Below are positions 23,567 through 34,907 of a stretch of 64,000 nt of DNA, piece after piece. The DNA comes from Marchantia polymorpha subsp. ruderalis (taxonomy: Eukaryota; Streptophyta; Marchantiopsida; Marchantiales; Marchantiaceae): positions 3,670,501-3,734,500 of the forward strand of contig AP031351.1 in the NCBI GenBank assembly GCA_037833965.1, written 5' to 3'. Position numbers and translations under genes: made by a program. The notes below the pieces were generated by a model, which worked only from the letters and a program-made list of their open reading frames with translations, searched no databases and had not been told where the DNA came from. Positions within the stretch are counted from its first letter, which is position 1. Each line of letters opens with the position of its first letter.

Positions 23567-23599
23567 AATTAGGGCGAAGCTATATGCTTCGCCCTAATT
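23567..23599. repeat. Perfect hairpin, 14-bp G+C-containing arms, 5-nt loop
   Basis: AATTAGGGCGAAGC (23567-23580) and GCTTCGCCCTAATT (23586-23599) are exact reverse complements around TATAT. It is a G+C-bearing stem within an otherwise A+T-rich stretch, directly after a C-run. Function is unknown. It resembles a foldback-element end or an RNA-level stem. Confidence 0.9.
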
Positions 23600-26500
23600 T
23601 CCGCCCCACCAATATATAGAAACAAAGAGAAAAAGCCATACAACATCAACAAAATGCCAATAAAAAGCTGCTTCAAAGCCAAAGTGAGTTTTATTTCTTC
23701 AGATTCAGTATCAATAGCTCTAGGAAATATTTAAAGCCAGAACAACAAAGAAATATTCATTTTTGATAAACCTATAACTGAAGATCTTCGATGCAATATT
23801 TTAATTAGTTGCCATATAAGAGTATTTACAATCGTTTTCTACGGACATGTCACAAAAGTATATAGGGAAAAGTCATATGAAACAATGATATGATTCTCTT
23901 GAATCAAGTATAATTGTTTTCTTAACAATTATCTTTAGACCTTAAAAGAAAAGCTCTAGAAGATTTTTGGAAATAAAACCTAAACTTTTTTAACAAACAA
24001 GAGTTTTAAGACCAAACCAACATCAATACAACATTGTTACTATGTTCATATCTTTATATTACAAATCATCAATTTTTACATTATTTATAACTATATGCAA
24101 CAACTTTCATGAATCCTTGTTGCAATTAAAGTGATTTTAAACTTCTAACTGAGCACCGGATCTTACATGGATGAATCAAACCAAAATAAAATCTCCTATT
24201 TTACATGACAATATTTGCAAATCACACTTACATTGTGACATAAGTATCTTATGAAGAATAAAATCATAATGAAAAAAGTCGCATAATGCTTAGATCAACA
24301 ATCTTACATAAAGCATATTTTTAGTGTTGTTATTACTGGATTAATGCAATGATAAAACTCTATGGTTTTCAAAGAATAAACTGTTAGAGAAAAAAAGAGA
24401 GGTCACGTGTGAGATTGAATATTTGATCTTCAAATCATATGTAAAAAAAAAACTTGATATTTTAAAGTTTTTTTCCAATGCATATCAATAAATTTTTTGG
24501 TATGTTAAAAATTTAAAATTGTAAAAAATTTACAGAGAGATCTATTTTTGCAACTTTTCTATTTTTCAGATTCATTATATAAATAAAAATTATGTTTGAA
24601 TGTTACAAGAAACATCTATAGGTGATAGCAATGTTTTGAAAAATCTGTTATAAAAGATATGATTCTGCATTGATAATGAAAAATTACTTCTTTAATTTTG
24701 TTTTATTATCCATGCAGCTGTTTGTGATATAAAGTTCTGGTTTGGATATAATCCATCTCTAACATAAATTTTTTTTAAATAAAATTTTATTTTTTTCTTT
24801 TTATGAATGTTAGAGCCTAAAATTTCTTTACTGAGATATTGTTTTTATTTTTTGAGAGAACTTAATATCATTATCATTTAAAAAAATTCCGATATATATA
24901 TATATATATTTCATAATGAAAAATAATTTTTATGAAATTTCAATATTTTAAAATTTTTTTAACACGATTTATTAGATAAATATATTGATCTACGAATAGA
25001 TTATTCACTTCATATTGCCCTTCATCTGAAAACAACCTATGATTTACAATTCCAAAAACAAAATGTCAAAATACAATGATAATGAATATCTAAACAGTAT
25101 TGATTCATTTCATATAAAATTTAGGTTGAATACTCATATAATATTTATATAATATGAATTTTTTTATATTAGATGTATCTTATATTTATTTAATCAAAAA
25201 AATCCAAGAATATTCTACTATATGTATTAAATGATTATGAAAAATAGCTATTAAAAATTTTTACATATTTGAAGTGATCATATCAATATAATGCATTGAA
25301 AAAATATATTAGTTGACTTTACTTTGAAAAAACAAAGAATTTAAGTTTAATATTTCAATAACTATATTTTTTGATTAAAATTCATTCAATCTAATTTTTG
25401 AATTACAAAAACCGATAATCTAACATAAATTGTAAACTCAAAAATTGTCATAGACTTTTGCTTATCAAATATACATTTTTTTTTCACAAGAGTCTAAATT
25501 TGATTATAGTATGATTTACAGAACTTATCAAAAGTTGCTCAACGCTTTTCATCTTATAATAATGTACAATTTTATTCAAATATAGTTTACATCTTCATAT
25601 GCATAGTTTTGTTTGGATAACATCTTTCAATACTATCATCATTTCTTGAAAAATATATCTTGATGTTGTACTTTAGCTATATTTTGTTTAGCTCGTTAAT
25701 CATACGTTGTGTTTTAAAAAAGAGCAATATGAAGTAAATAATTTATTCATAAATCTATATATTTATCTAAAAAAATCATGTAAAAATTAAAATTGAAAAT
25801 AGGAATTTTTTAATAATTATTATGAATGAAAAATAAAAATTGAAATTTTAAAATGTAATAATATTCATATTTTTTATTTCCAAAAAAATCGAAATAATAT
25901 CACAATAATTTGGATATCAAATTTTTTGAAAAATTTTATGGCTAGTTAAAAAAATTTCGATTTCTCAATAAAAAACTGATCAATGAAAGAATTTCTTCTA
26001 TCATAATTTGTACTGAGCTTAGAATGATAAATTCTACATAGGGATTTTTTACTTTAATTTAAATTCATAACTCCATCAAAAATTTTATATTGTGTTTGAT
26101 ATAAGTTGTGAGTTTTCCCAGGCTTGATCCATCTCCCAGTTATCAGTATATGGTGTTATATTCATAACTAGTGGTTATCAGTAGAAATAATGAGCGGATA
26201 CGTTTTGTTGACAAATATCTCATGTTGGTGTATGCTTTTGACACAAATTGAATACTTGTCCACTGGCAAACTGAATGACTTTGATTTCATACTGGAATTC
26301 GTCCATACTTCTCTTTGTGATCATTAACATTTACTCTGGAGGTTTTAAAAATTATATATCATCTTCATTTACAGTCAGCACGCATTGTCTTGATTTACCA
26401 TGTAAATGAAGATCGCGCTAAATCTCTATATTATTATTGACCTTAAGATTAAAAACATCCATAATTTTCAAAAAATGCACAATCTTCTTTCAACCCTAAC

Positions 26501-26942
26501 TATTCTCATTTCTTCTTTAATTGAATCTTTCCAAAACACAGATACACAGATACAATCCTTCAAACATATTCATTGTTGTTAAATTTTATTTTATTTTCAT
26601 TCACATGATAGTCACACGACTTCATAACAAATTTCTGTCATATTCTCAAACGCAGGCTTAACATATGCAAGCCTGAGAGCATGAGGTTTTGGCACTTAGA
26701 TGGATTTTGGGTGTCTACTTCATCACTTCTATCTCAACCAAAACAAATTTTGACATAAAAACAAAAGTATTTCTCTTAAGGTGGTGACTATTGTATCACA
26801 GTCTTCCATACAAGACATAACTTTGTCGCCTTCACAAATACTCAAGTATAAAAGTGAAAAGTACAATGCATACATAAATAAGCACGACGTTAGAATTGTC
26901 CTTACAGAGAGTATTGTATCGACCATGATAACTAAAAGATTT

Positions 26943-27188
26943 CTAAGCTAGTTTATACTGTCTTATCAGCATCACTCCTGTATTGGTTGTGTTACATAAC
27001 CAATATGTAACATATATCTTGTTCATACATAACTAATGTATGAACACGATGGTCCGAATGGGATGAATAAACAAGTCCTACTAGCTTCGAGCTTAACAAA
27101 CTACCAACATTACAACTTACCAAACCATATGTACAGGTGCGACAATATGCCATCTGGTGGGTTCTGGACAAATTCCACGACAGTTTTC
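26943..27188 (-). CDS. Candidate last two exons of an unrecognised spliced gene
   Basis: On the minus strand 27188-27121 is bounded by a good acceptor (TTCTAACCACAG) and a perfect donor (GTAAGT). It encodes KTVVEFVQNPPDGILSHLYI plus WF. The next acceptor (AACCAATACAG) at 26977 restores the frame across the intron and gives GVMLIRQYKLA before a TAG at 26943-26945. Phases agree (one base left, two supplied). No family is recognised and no upstream exon was found in the A+T-rich DNA beyond 27188. It may be a gene remnant, a very long-intron gene, or a coincidence. Confidence 0.33.
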
Positions 27189-27606
27189 CTGTGGTTAGAA
27201 AGCTCATAATGTTGATAACTCTATGATTAGAACTATATACTATAATAATGACTTTAATCCTAAATTACACCAATCATAAAATAAAATGGATTACATTTGT
27301 GTAAAAACAATGTTCAAATGATATACTTTCATTATTTTCATGAGGTTTATGTAATATCTTTTGATTTATAGTTGGGATTGAACAATCCAAAGCAATTGAG
27401 CATTGTATATGTTTTTGAAAGTTTATTCATTTATATTGATTTTATAAGTTAGAGATTACACTATGCTATACTATATGAATCAAACTTGGACGTTGCATGA
27501 AAGATTCATAAACAATAATGAGATTTCTAATAGAAGATTACTATAATTTAAAAACTTATGAAAAATTTGAATTTTTTTCACCAAGATTGGATAAATCGTC
27601 ATATTA

Positions 27607-27609
<3 letters not shown>

Positions 27610-27640
<31 letters not shown>
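27610..27640. repeat. (TA)n microsatellite
   Basis: About 15 uninterrupted TA units, followed by degenerate TTCATA and ACATAT repeats to about 27672. It creates the Tyr/Ile-rich frame seen here, which is not a gene. Confidence 0.95.
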
Positions 27641-27644
<4 letters not shown>

Positions 27645-28000
27645 TATTCATACATATACATATACATATATCCTACAACAACAAACGATGCTCAACGGCT
27701 TGATTATACATATAGAAAGAAACAAACAAGTATATTCTGTATGCATCAGTATCATATTGAATCCAACTCTTTGTGATCTACATCATCAATTTAACTGGCA
27801 TTATGTGTTTTTCAACTTTATCATCACGGTGGACTTTAATGAATGATTTATGCTAAATTCAAGTATTATTTGATGTTATGATGTTGAGTGAAATACACTT
27901 ATGGACGTTTGAATGAGAGCTATGAGAGTCGTCAAGCTATTAACTAGAGGGTGCCACACAGTACAAATATAGCCTTATGCTAGGTACTAACTAATGTAAC

Positions 28001-30924
28001 AAGTATGACACAAACAACTGATGATCTACTTACGGTTTTGGGAGGGACACAAAATCGTCCTTTGGATAAATATCATTTTACATCTACATTTCTCTTATAG
28101 TTTTACGTAGTGCACCGCTGGCTACCTTGCGCACTAATCATATGGAGTTCACATTGCAATTTCAAGTGGATCATGTAATGGATGTTTATGGCCAAAGAGA
28201 GTTCTGGTGCTAGCGTCTAGGAACCTAGTGATGTATGACTGGTGGTTGCGTATTATTGTTTGCATTCGATATTGTTCGACATTGATTGTTGGAAGTGGAC
28301 AGGTTTATTGGTAAGGTTGACAATATGGTGATGGTGGAGTGAGCGAATTACCATTGCGCTATATTCTGAGTTCTAGACTTCACAGCTTTGTCACGTTTTG
28401 AGTCGTTCAGTGAAGCGGAATAAAACCCCAGAATACTAAACATTCTTTGAACAAATAAGTTGTAAAAATCAAATATATGTCTCATCATTTCAAACAATCA
28501 TTACGTTACATTTAACTCGAAGACAAAAAACTGAGAATGCTAGTGTACCGGTAGGTACTGTAATACAGACCATCTTCGACGATCAGTTCACGACATGGTG
28601 TTCTCTTGTGTCGATCATGACACACTGGAGTTGCAGCGAAAAACGAATAGCCCTCCAGTGACATGTGAGTGAACTTTTCTGGAATAGAAGACTTATAGAA
28701 TCAGAGTATTTCTAGTAATTCAGAACGACGAGAGAGTGTAGTCTGAACCTGTCTGACTGGTGCGTACAATTACTCGAGTTTGGTGGTGATGCATTGCATT
28801 GCATTTAGTCGAATTTTCTGAACTTTTCCATCTTCCGGTTCAGTGACAGTTCAGTTTACATCACCCGTTTATTAAATTCGGAATTTCGTTGGACGCGAAG
28901 GAAGTGCTCGGTGTGTCTTGTGGGTACAAGTCCCATCGAACGTCCAATCAGGGACTTCGAGAGCAGGTCAAGAATCGGCGTGCCACTTCTTCAAACTAAT
29001 GTGAGGCTAAAAATTCACTTCGGGCAAAATTCAGCCCATTCCCGAAGTTCTGAAGACCAAGGTGGTACGAAATCAGATGAATCCGTTGAACTGTCTTCAT
29101 GCCAACTACAGCAAGGCATGACAGCACCACGTAGCATCAGATTTTTACTCTAACCACTCATATCATATCCATGGTTCAAGCGCCAAGTGTTGGACGATTT
29201 GTTATCAGTCGATCTTTCCTGGCGATGACGAGCACAAGGATGCGCTGTCTCCATCCGACTCTCGCTCAATGGAGTCATAGTGTACAAACAGAAAGGCGTG
29301 AGTGATATCGAAAATCTTCAGATGGAGTGATTTAATGTATTCCAACACAGGGCAAAAAACATGGGGAACATTCTATTGACGGACAGTACAGAGAACGAGT
29401 GTAACTTTAACTAATGATGACCCAAGACTAATACAATCTGTTTTATCTGTGTATTTCTTGTATTCTATATTTATTTATTTTAATTGAAATGTTCACACCT
29501 ACGTAGTCATATAAAGCTAACCCATATATAATTTTAAAATTCCATTATCTATGATAATTTGATCACATGTTAGAGGGTATTCCTCTATATTGTATTTCAG
29601 ATCCTAAAGAATCTTAATCATATTAGCCAAATAGACCTCATGTCGTTCTTCTATGTGTATAGTTATCAAAATAACCAAACAATCCACATAAATTGGTCCA
29701 TAAATAGCAGTAATTGCAAAATTATCAGGTCTGTAAACCATGTTCATTTGATCTTACATGATGAGTTCAGAGTTTGTCCTACTCCCATGGATCATGGGAA
29801 TAGGATTAAGTGATAGCAGATGCATTTGGAACGGTCAAAACACAATTGACTCACAGACGATTGGTGGTGAGAGGCGGTGGACATGCGTTTGGCGCTACAC
29901 TGATCGTGCAGGAAGCTTTGTGTGATGAGGCCGGCCGAATCATCTGGTGCCGGATGTTGCCAGTGATACTCTCACTGTAAAGAATCTCGACTCTTCGACT
30001 GCGTATTCTTTGAGATTCGTGCAGGGATGTGACCTCCGGCTGGAATGATTGATTTGGTGAAGACAAGATGAAAACAAGATGGATCATTCAGAAATAACAG
30101 GTGAACAAGACCCATTCCACCACAGCAGGCATACTAATCAGTCAAGATGTATGTTCTTCAGTGAAGTTCCCAGGAAAATAAACCTAAACTTATGAACGAC
30201 CATTCCTCTTTCACAGACTCATCCAATCAATCCAGCCAAGAACCAATTTCTGCTCGTAGAACCAGGAAATATTATCCCGGTATGTCCAATGCTTTCTTCC
30301 TTGCAGAGCCCGTACATCAAGCAGTGTCTTATTGAACTCAAAAGGAGATCAATCCGAAGCAAATGAGCACATCTATTAGACTCCAAGTGAGATAAGCCGA
30401 GCTGCCCTCCACTCAATTGCGAAGACGAGATGGATTGAGGGTGTGATTAACTTCTCGAGATTTGATCTCGAGATTTGATATCCTCGGCTCAGCATCAAAG
30501 AGTAAAAGACTCGATGAGAGACTTTAAGGACGACAATCATTGACTATTTCACAGTAAAGAGCCCAGAGTGAAGAATATGCCGAACGGGAAGTCGCACTTA
30601 AAACACAAAGCTTGTGCCTGACTAAACTGGCTCTTCAACTTGATCCAACGATACATGCACACCAGAGAGGATCCATAAGAAGTAGACCAGTGGTGCTAAC
30701 TGTATAAAGGGGATGTGCACTCGGCTCTGTTTCTGGACGGCTGCTGAGTTCGCTAGAAATTCTGCAAGAATACACAACGACCGGTGCACGTAGATGCGAC
30801 AAGCACATTGACACTCAGATTTCTCTCGCTTTATGATGATGGTTGGAGTGATCAATATTATAGAGAACATTGAGATGGCAGCCCAAGGACGAAGCTGCGG
30901 AGTTTTACTAGTACGTTTGATTGA
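28001..30924. other. Intergenic, balanced composition, no assigned gene
   Basis: Composition rises above the A+T desert. Short frames such as 28911-29153 (plus) and 29851-30087 (minus) lack family signals. An A+T-rich patch with few frames lies at about 29,450-29,780. Because coding-like fragments lie directly downstream (30925-31326), some of this could be exons of a decayed gene that I failed to resolve. Confidence 0.35.
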
Positions 30925-31326
30925 GTCCCACCAAATGCTTTTCGTGGCACTTTGGAACTCCTTTACAAAATTGATGCTTACATCGGATTCGTTCCTGCGA
31001 CATCGAAATTGGAGACACTTCACATTCTCTTTTGGATGGGGCACTTATTGTTAAGGCCGAAGGTTTATCGGGAAAGAAAAGGCCGAAGTTCAGTTTTGCC
31101 GACCAGTCCCTACAGGAGGAACCAACTCCTCATACTTTCACTTGCGAGGTCCTAGAAGACAGCATCGAAAAGCGATGAGCATGAGACTTGGTATGACAGT
31201 TTAAGAGCACATCTAAGGTTGGCAAACGAACTGAAAGCCTACATTAGAGCTCTTCAGTCTCTCACTTCAGAGGAGCGCTGGGGATATCTACTGAGGAGAA
31301 CGATTCTGTCACCCGCTAGAGTGTAG
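30925..31326 (+). pseudogene. Coding-like fragment in alternating frames, unknown family
   Basis: Three consecutive stretches look protein-coding but sit in different frames. The first is 30925 to about 31040 (TLELLYKIDAYIGFVPATSK). The second runs about 31020-31178 in the next frame (DGALIVKAEGLSGKKRPKFS, then FADQSLQEEPTPHTFTCEVL). The third is 31156-31326, back in the first frame (SDEHETWYDSLRAHLRLANE, then LKAYIRALQSLTSEERWGYL), ending at TAG. The shifts compensate and no splice sites of usable spacing separate them, so two indels in a former gene, or base-calling errors, are the simplest reading. Charged helices predominate. No known domain was recognised. Confidence 0.45.
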
Positions 31327-31808
31327 GTGCAGGGTCTGTTGACATGCGTTTGGTCCTCTTGATTGAAATTAACCGGTTTCAAGCCTTGGATGTCTTCAAA
31401 TTTGTTCAGTGACAACAGTGCGCTGCGTTGCACAGCAGTTACTCTTATGCTTTGTAAGAGACAGATGCATGGCAGCTGACATTTGACAAAGTCCTGACGT
31501 TCCCAGATGCACGACCCGCTGGCTGAAGCAGATTCGAACTACTTGCAGATCAGAATCGATGTCCGCAGCCAGCTCAGTACCTCCAGGCTCACCAGAAGCC
31601 ATGAATGTAGTCAGCTTGGAGTGGCCTATCTTGGTAAATTTTCTTCATACGGGCCGCTTGCAAGCCAAACACAGTGTGCATCTGCGGTGTTTAGAGGGCA
31701 AGCAGAGCGTCGCAGCGTAGTCAGGTGCAGGGCGTGACGCTGAAGAACTGTGATGCAGCCACGCACCTGGACGTTCGGTTGGCACCAGCAAATAGCACTA
31801 TTATTCTC
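31327..31808. other. 3' flank between fragment and GT29 gene
   Basis: No gene was supported. It is probably the 3' UTR of the minus-strand GT29 gene in its right half. Confidence 0.35.
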
Positions 31809-33134
31809 TTAGTAATAAATGGTCACAGGAGGAATGGAGATGCCAGACTCGCTGAGAAAAGGTATGCTCCTATTGTGTACGAGGTCGTCATAAAAGATAT
31901 ACTCCGCTTCGTAGTCATGCAGAGCGAGTTCCCGCCTCTGATCTGTGTGATAATGGTGCTTCAGCAAGGGATGCTTTCCAAAGCCGAACATGCTCACTCT
32001 ATCGCAGATTCCCAGGGCGACCACAACGGCCTGAAAGCCCGAAGAATAGTGGAAGTAGAAGCTGTGATGTGCACTGTCCCAATTTTCAACTGGCAGCCCG
32101 CTAGTTTCCACGAAGTTTTTGACAGAGTACCATTTGACAATTCGAGCACAGAGACTGTCCAAACGGCCATCCGTGACGACCAGCGGTGCTTTGTGGACAT
32201 CGCCGCACAATGCTACGTCCATCAGATGAGGAGCCTGACAGATGTAGAGAATGATGGGCACATCCTCTCCGTATGGATGACAAGCACAATCGGGTCTCCT
32301 GGAACACATCCGAAGAATATTGCTGTTCATAAAAGCAAGCGTGGTTTTGGAGCCCACATGCTTCTGGAACCCCTGAGTTTTGGCATTGTTCAAGCGAATC
32401 ACCATTTCATGGCTGTCAATGAGCGCTCCATAACTGCTATTCAGCAGTATCCCGCTATTCCCCACGACTGCACAACTTCTATACCTGGATGGCGCGCTGA
32501 GAGAACCCTCAACCTCATGGACACTAGGCGCAGGAGTGTGCAAGTACGCATCTCTCGAACGGCGATCCATCGGCTCCTTCACAGTCCTCACGAGATCTTG
32601 CATCACTCGAGGATCGAAATCACCTTCTGCCAGCCAATTCCTGGCCATCTTGTAGAATGTTACGACGTAGGGATCAAATCTCCGACTTGTAAGGGGCACC
32701 ATCCACGCATTCTCGGTTTGCCTTCGTCTGACAGCAGAATTCCTGTCCATGCCGATGGCGAATTGTTGTGGAGGCGGTCTCTTTAGAAAGAGCACTTCTT
32801 TTATGCTATACCTACCGCCTTCGCTTCTCTCTAGCAAGCCCTTCATTTTGAGCCGCTCGGCAGCGTCCGCCACATTGATCAATGAGTAATTTAACAGCTT
32901 TTCTTTCGATACTGTAGAGCGTATAATCACCGTTTCCGCAAGGTACGTTGTCAGGAGCCTATGGGAGACGACGAAACTCATAATTATCGTAAGCAGCAAG
33001 GAAGCCGAAAGACAATGACGGTTTCGAAGTGGAGGCATGGCTACTCCGGCTCCTCCTCCTCCTCCTCCGGCTCCCACAATCCCTTGCTGCTGTACTGGCT
33101 TTCCTCTCGCGGCAAACCCCATATTAGCTGGCAT
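31809..33134 (-). CDS. Sialyltransferase-like glycosyltransferase, GT29 family (441 residues, intronless)
   Basis: A single ATG-initiated frame of 441 codons. Type II Golgi topology is visible: a short cytoplasmic N-terminus with a Gly run (~21-30), a membrane anchor at ~41-59 (CLSASLLLTIIMSFVV), a stem, then the catalytic domain. The sialyl motifs are present in order. The L motif is around 219-270 (SCAVVGNSGILLNSSYGALI, conserved C221, then RLNNA). The S motif is around 362-386 (HYSSGFQ..GICDRVSMFGFG, C377). Motif III is HHYHTD (393-398), and motif VS has the H-x4-E spacing at H406/E411. Plant GT29 proteins (SIA1/SIA2/MGP2 type) are needed for pollen tube growth and pectin assembly, and their true donor is debated because plants lack ordinary sialic acid. 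The 1,062-nt frame on the opposite strand (31725-32786) is a shadow. No frameshift or truncation. Confidence 0.93.
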   Translation of the reverse strand: MPANMGFAARGKPVQQQGIVGAGGGGGGAGVAMPPLRNRHCLSASLLLTIIMSFVVSHRLLTTYLAETVIIRSTVSKEKLLNYSLINVADAAERLKMKGLLERSEGGRYSIKEVLFLKRPPPQQFAIGMDRNSAVRRRQTENAWMVPLTSRRFDPYVVTFYKMARNWLAEGDFDPRVMQDLVRTVKEPMDRRSRDAYLHTPAPSVHEVEGSLSAPSRYRSCAVVGNSGILLNSSYGALIDSHEMVIRLNNAKTQGFQKHVGSKTTLAFMNSNILRMCSRRPDCACHPYGEDVPIILYICQAPHLMDVALCGDVHKAPLVVTDGRLDSLCARIVKWYSVKNFVETSGLPVENWDSAHHSFYFHYSSGFQAVVVALGICDRVSMFGFGKHPLLKHHYHTDQRRELALHDYEAEYIFYDDLVHNRSIPFLSESGISIPPVTIYY

Positions 33135-34330
33135 GACTCCAAATATTTCTGCTTCAAATTCTCCTCCTCAAGCTCTGCGTCTAGTTTTCGACCGAAGAAC
33201 GGCGGCTGCTGACCAATTCACCGGTTCGAGATCTGTGATGTATCCCGCAAAGCACAAGGCTTCCTCCGCCTCGATTTTACCTCTAAGTTTTCATCTAGAG
33301 ACTCGAAGTTCGATGCCTCACCCGATCGATGTGATCTGGGGTGAAGTCTCCCTCATTGCATCTCACCCGAAGAACTTCGGTGCCAAGCCGCAGGCTGCTC
33401 ACGGACGTTCACCTTTAAGATCCGCTGTGGCCGCCCCGAGCCCACCTACGGAGCGACTGAGCCCGCACTGAAGTCAATTGCTTCGTCGAATGAGTCCCGA
33501 CAGCTGCAACTCAAAGGCGAAGAAAATGGCTAGATCCGGGAAAACTCCAGACGAGACGAAGTCGGCACTCCTAGCAAACACGTACGTGAGAAGTCGCATC
33601 CCGCCACGAGACCGATCTACGAGGCTCATGCAGCGAACGTCGTCGAGCACAGGGACGCAAATCGGAGCAGGTCGAGTCCCGGAGAGACGAAAAATAATAC
33701 TAACAATCCGCGATCACACACACACTCCTAGAACACTGTCCGGGCAAATGACATCGTCGCGAGGCAGGCAGGCGGGCAGGCAGGCAGGCACTCCACAGAA
33801 GCGATCAATCCCACCGAGGCGCAGAATCTCGACACCACCAGCCTGAGCCCGTGCGTCTGCAGACTCTACCCCGCCAACTCTCGTCGTCCTCCGCCCGCAT
33901 TACAAGAGCCTCCAACGACGGTCCACGAACTATAATCCTGCAGCAAAATCGAGTCTGCGATTTCTTCTGCTTCGTCGTCGTCCGCGTCTTCGGCGTCGTC
34001 GTCCTCTGGGCCTGGACCATCATTCCCATCTTTACAAATGCTGCTGCAAGACACGAGCCCGAGGGCCCCGCGCACGACGGCGAGCACCACCATCGCCACC
34101 TTCGGACTCAGATCCGTCTTATGCTCCTGGCTCCGCGGGACACCACAACACGAGAGCGAAAGCGAGAGAAAGAACGAGTGTATGCACCGCGTGCAGGCGC
34201 GCCCCGCCCGTCCGTCGCCGCCTCTCCTCGGCTTACAAGAACAGGCGCGTCACAGGCGCGCTGCGGCAGCGTCGCCACTATACGCGTGTATGTATAGTTG
34301 TGGTATTATACCATGAGTATGTCTAGAGAC
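33135..34330 (-). promoter_or_regulatory. Upstream region and probable leader of the GT29 gene
   Basis: G+C-rich, stop-poor DNA directly upstream of the GT29 start, with a GGCAGGCAGGCGGGCAGGCA tract (33763-33790) and CGTCGTCGTC runs (~33976-34000). Frames on the plus strand (for example 33478-33846, 33851-34297) are Arg/Ser/Thr-rich low-complexity products with no domain. It probably holds the promoter and 5' UTR. The TATA box and start site were not placed. Confidence 0.4.
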
Positions 34331-34907
34331 GGGCTGGGCTCTGTTTTGGCTGGATTTTAAATCTTAACATGCGATCTAAAATCTGATTTAAAATCTAGGT
34401 GTTTCCGAGTAAAAACGAGCCCGCGGTACGTTTTTATCTTTTCCTCATAACATCGTATTATACAGCACTCCCATCCCATTCCTTGTATAATAAAAATTCT
34501 TTTGCCGAGTCCACACAAGTGTTGCTGGCTTGCTACAAGAGTAAGATTTCAGATTTGTAAAAGATTATTTGGAAGAAGTTCGAAGCTTGATAGCGGATAT
34601 GAGCTTGAAGAATATCCCTGGTGGTGGTACTAGTGATGAATTTTATGGTGTTGACATTTTCGAGAGTATAAAGACATGAGGAGTATATCTCCGAGGCTGA
34701 GGAGGTGATGGACCAGGGTAACATCTATTAATGAAGACATAAGGGGTTAGGCACTAACCTCTTTAAATTCGAAAACGGCCCCTTAAATGCCGAAACTGCC
34801 AAATTTAACGGTGCCGAGTACGCTGAAAATAAAACCTCGAAAATGAGTGAGTGTAGAGTTTATGTTGTAAAGTGTAAACGGGCTTTGGCTAAGTTGAACG
34901 TGGACAC
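34331..34907. other. Intergenic flank of the hAT relic
   Basis: No gene seen. The right part (about 34,740-34,830) contains CCGAAACTGCC and GGTGCCGAGTACG. These loosely echo GCCGAA/GGTGCCG words beyond the relic at ~37,080-37,115. Terminal inverted repeats could not be defined. Confidence 0.3.

Larger units (their letters stand above)
23270..28000. other. A+T-rich gene desert with a few coding-like islands
   Basis: A- and T-dominated sequence with homopolymer runs and stops in all frames. Exceptions, listed separately, are a strong hairpin at 23567-23599, candidate exons at 26943-27188, and an AT microsatellite at 27610-27640. Another short coding-like minus-strand stretch lies at about 26156-26350 (for example YGRIPV, then after a stop VCQWTSIQFVSKAYTNMRYL). 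I could not assign it. Confidence 0.5.

Noticed and set aside
27558-27776. 72-codon Tyr/Ile-rich frame
   Set aside because: It is the translation of an AT microsatellite.
30622-31044. 140-codon minus-strand frame
   Set aside because: It opens at GTG, not ATG, has no domain, and partly overlaps the more convincing plus-strand fragments.
31725-32786. 353-codon open frame on the plus strand
   Set aside because: It lies entirely antisense to the GT29 gene, whose four sialyl motifs are intact. The antisense product has no domain and is a codon-usage shadow.
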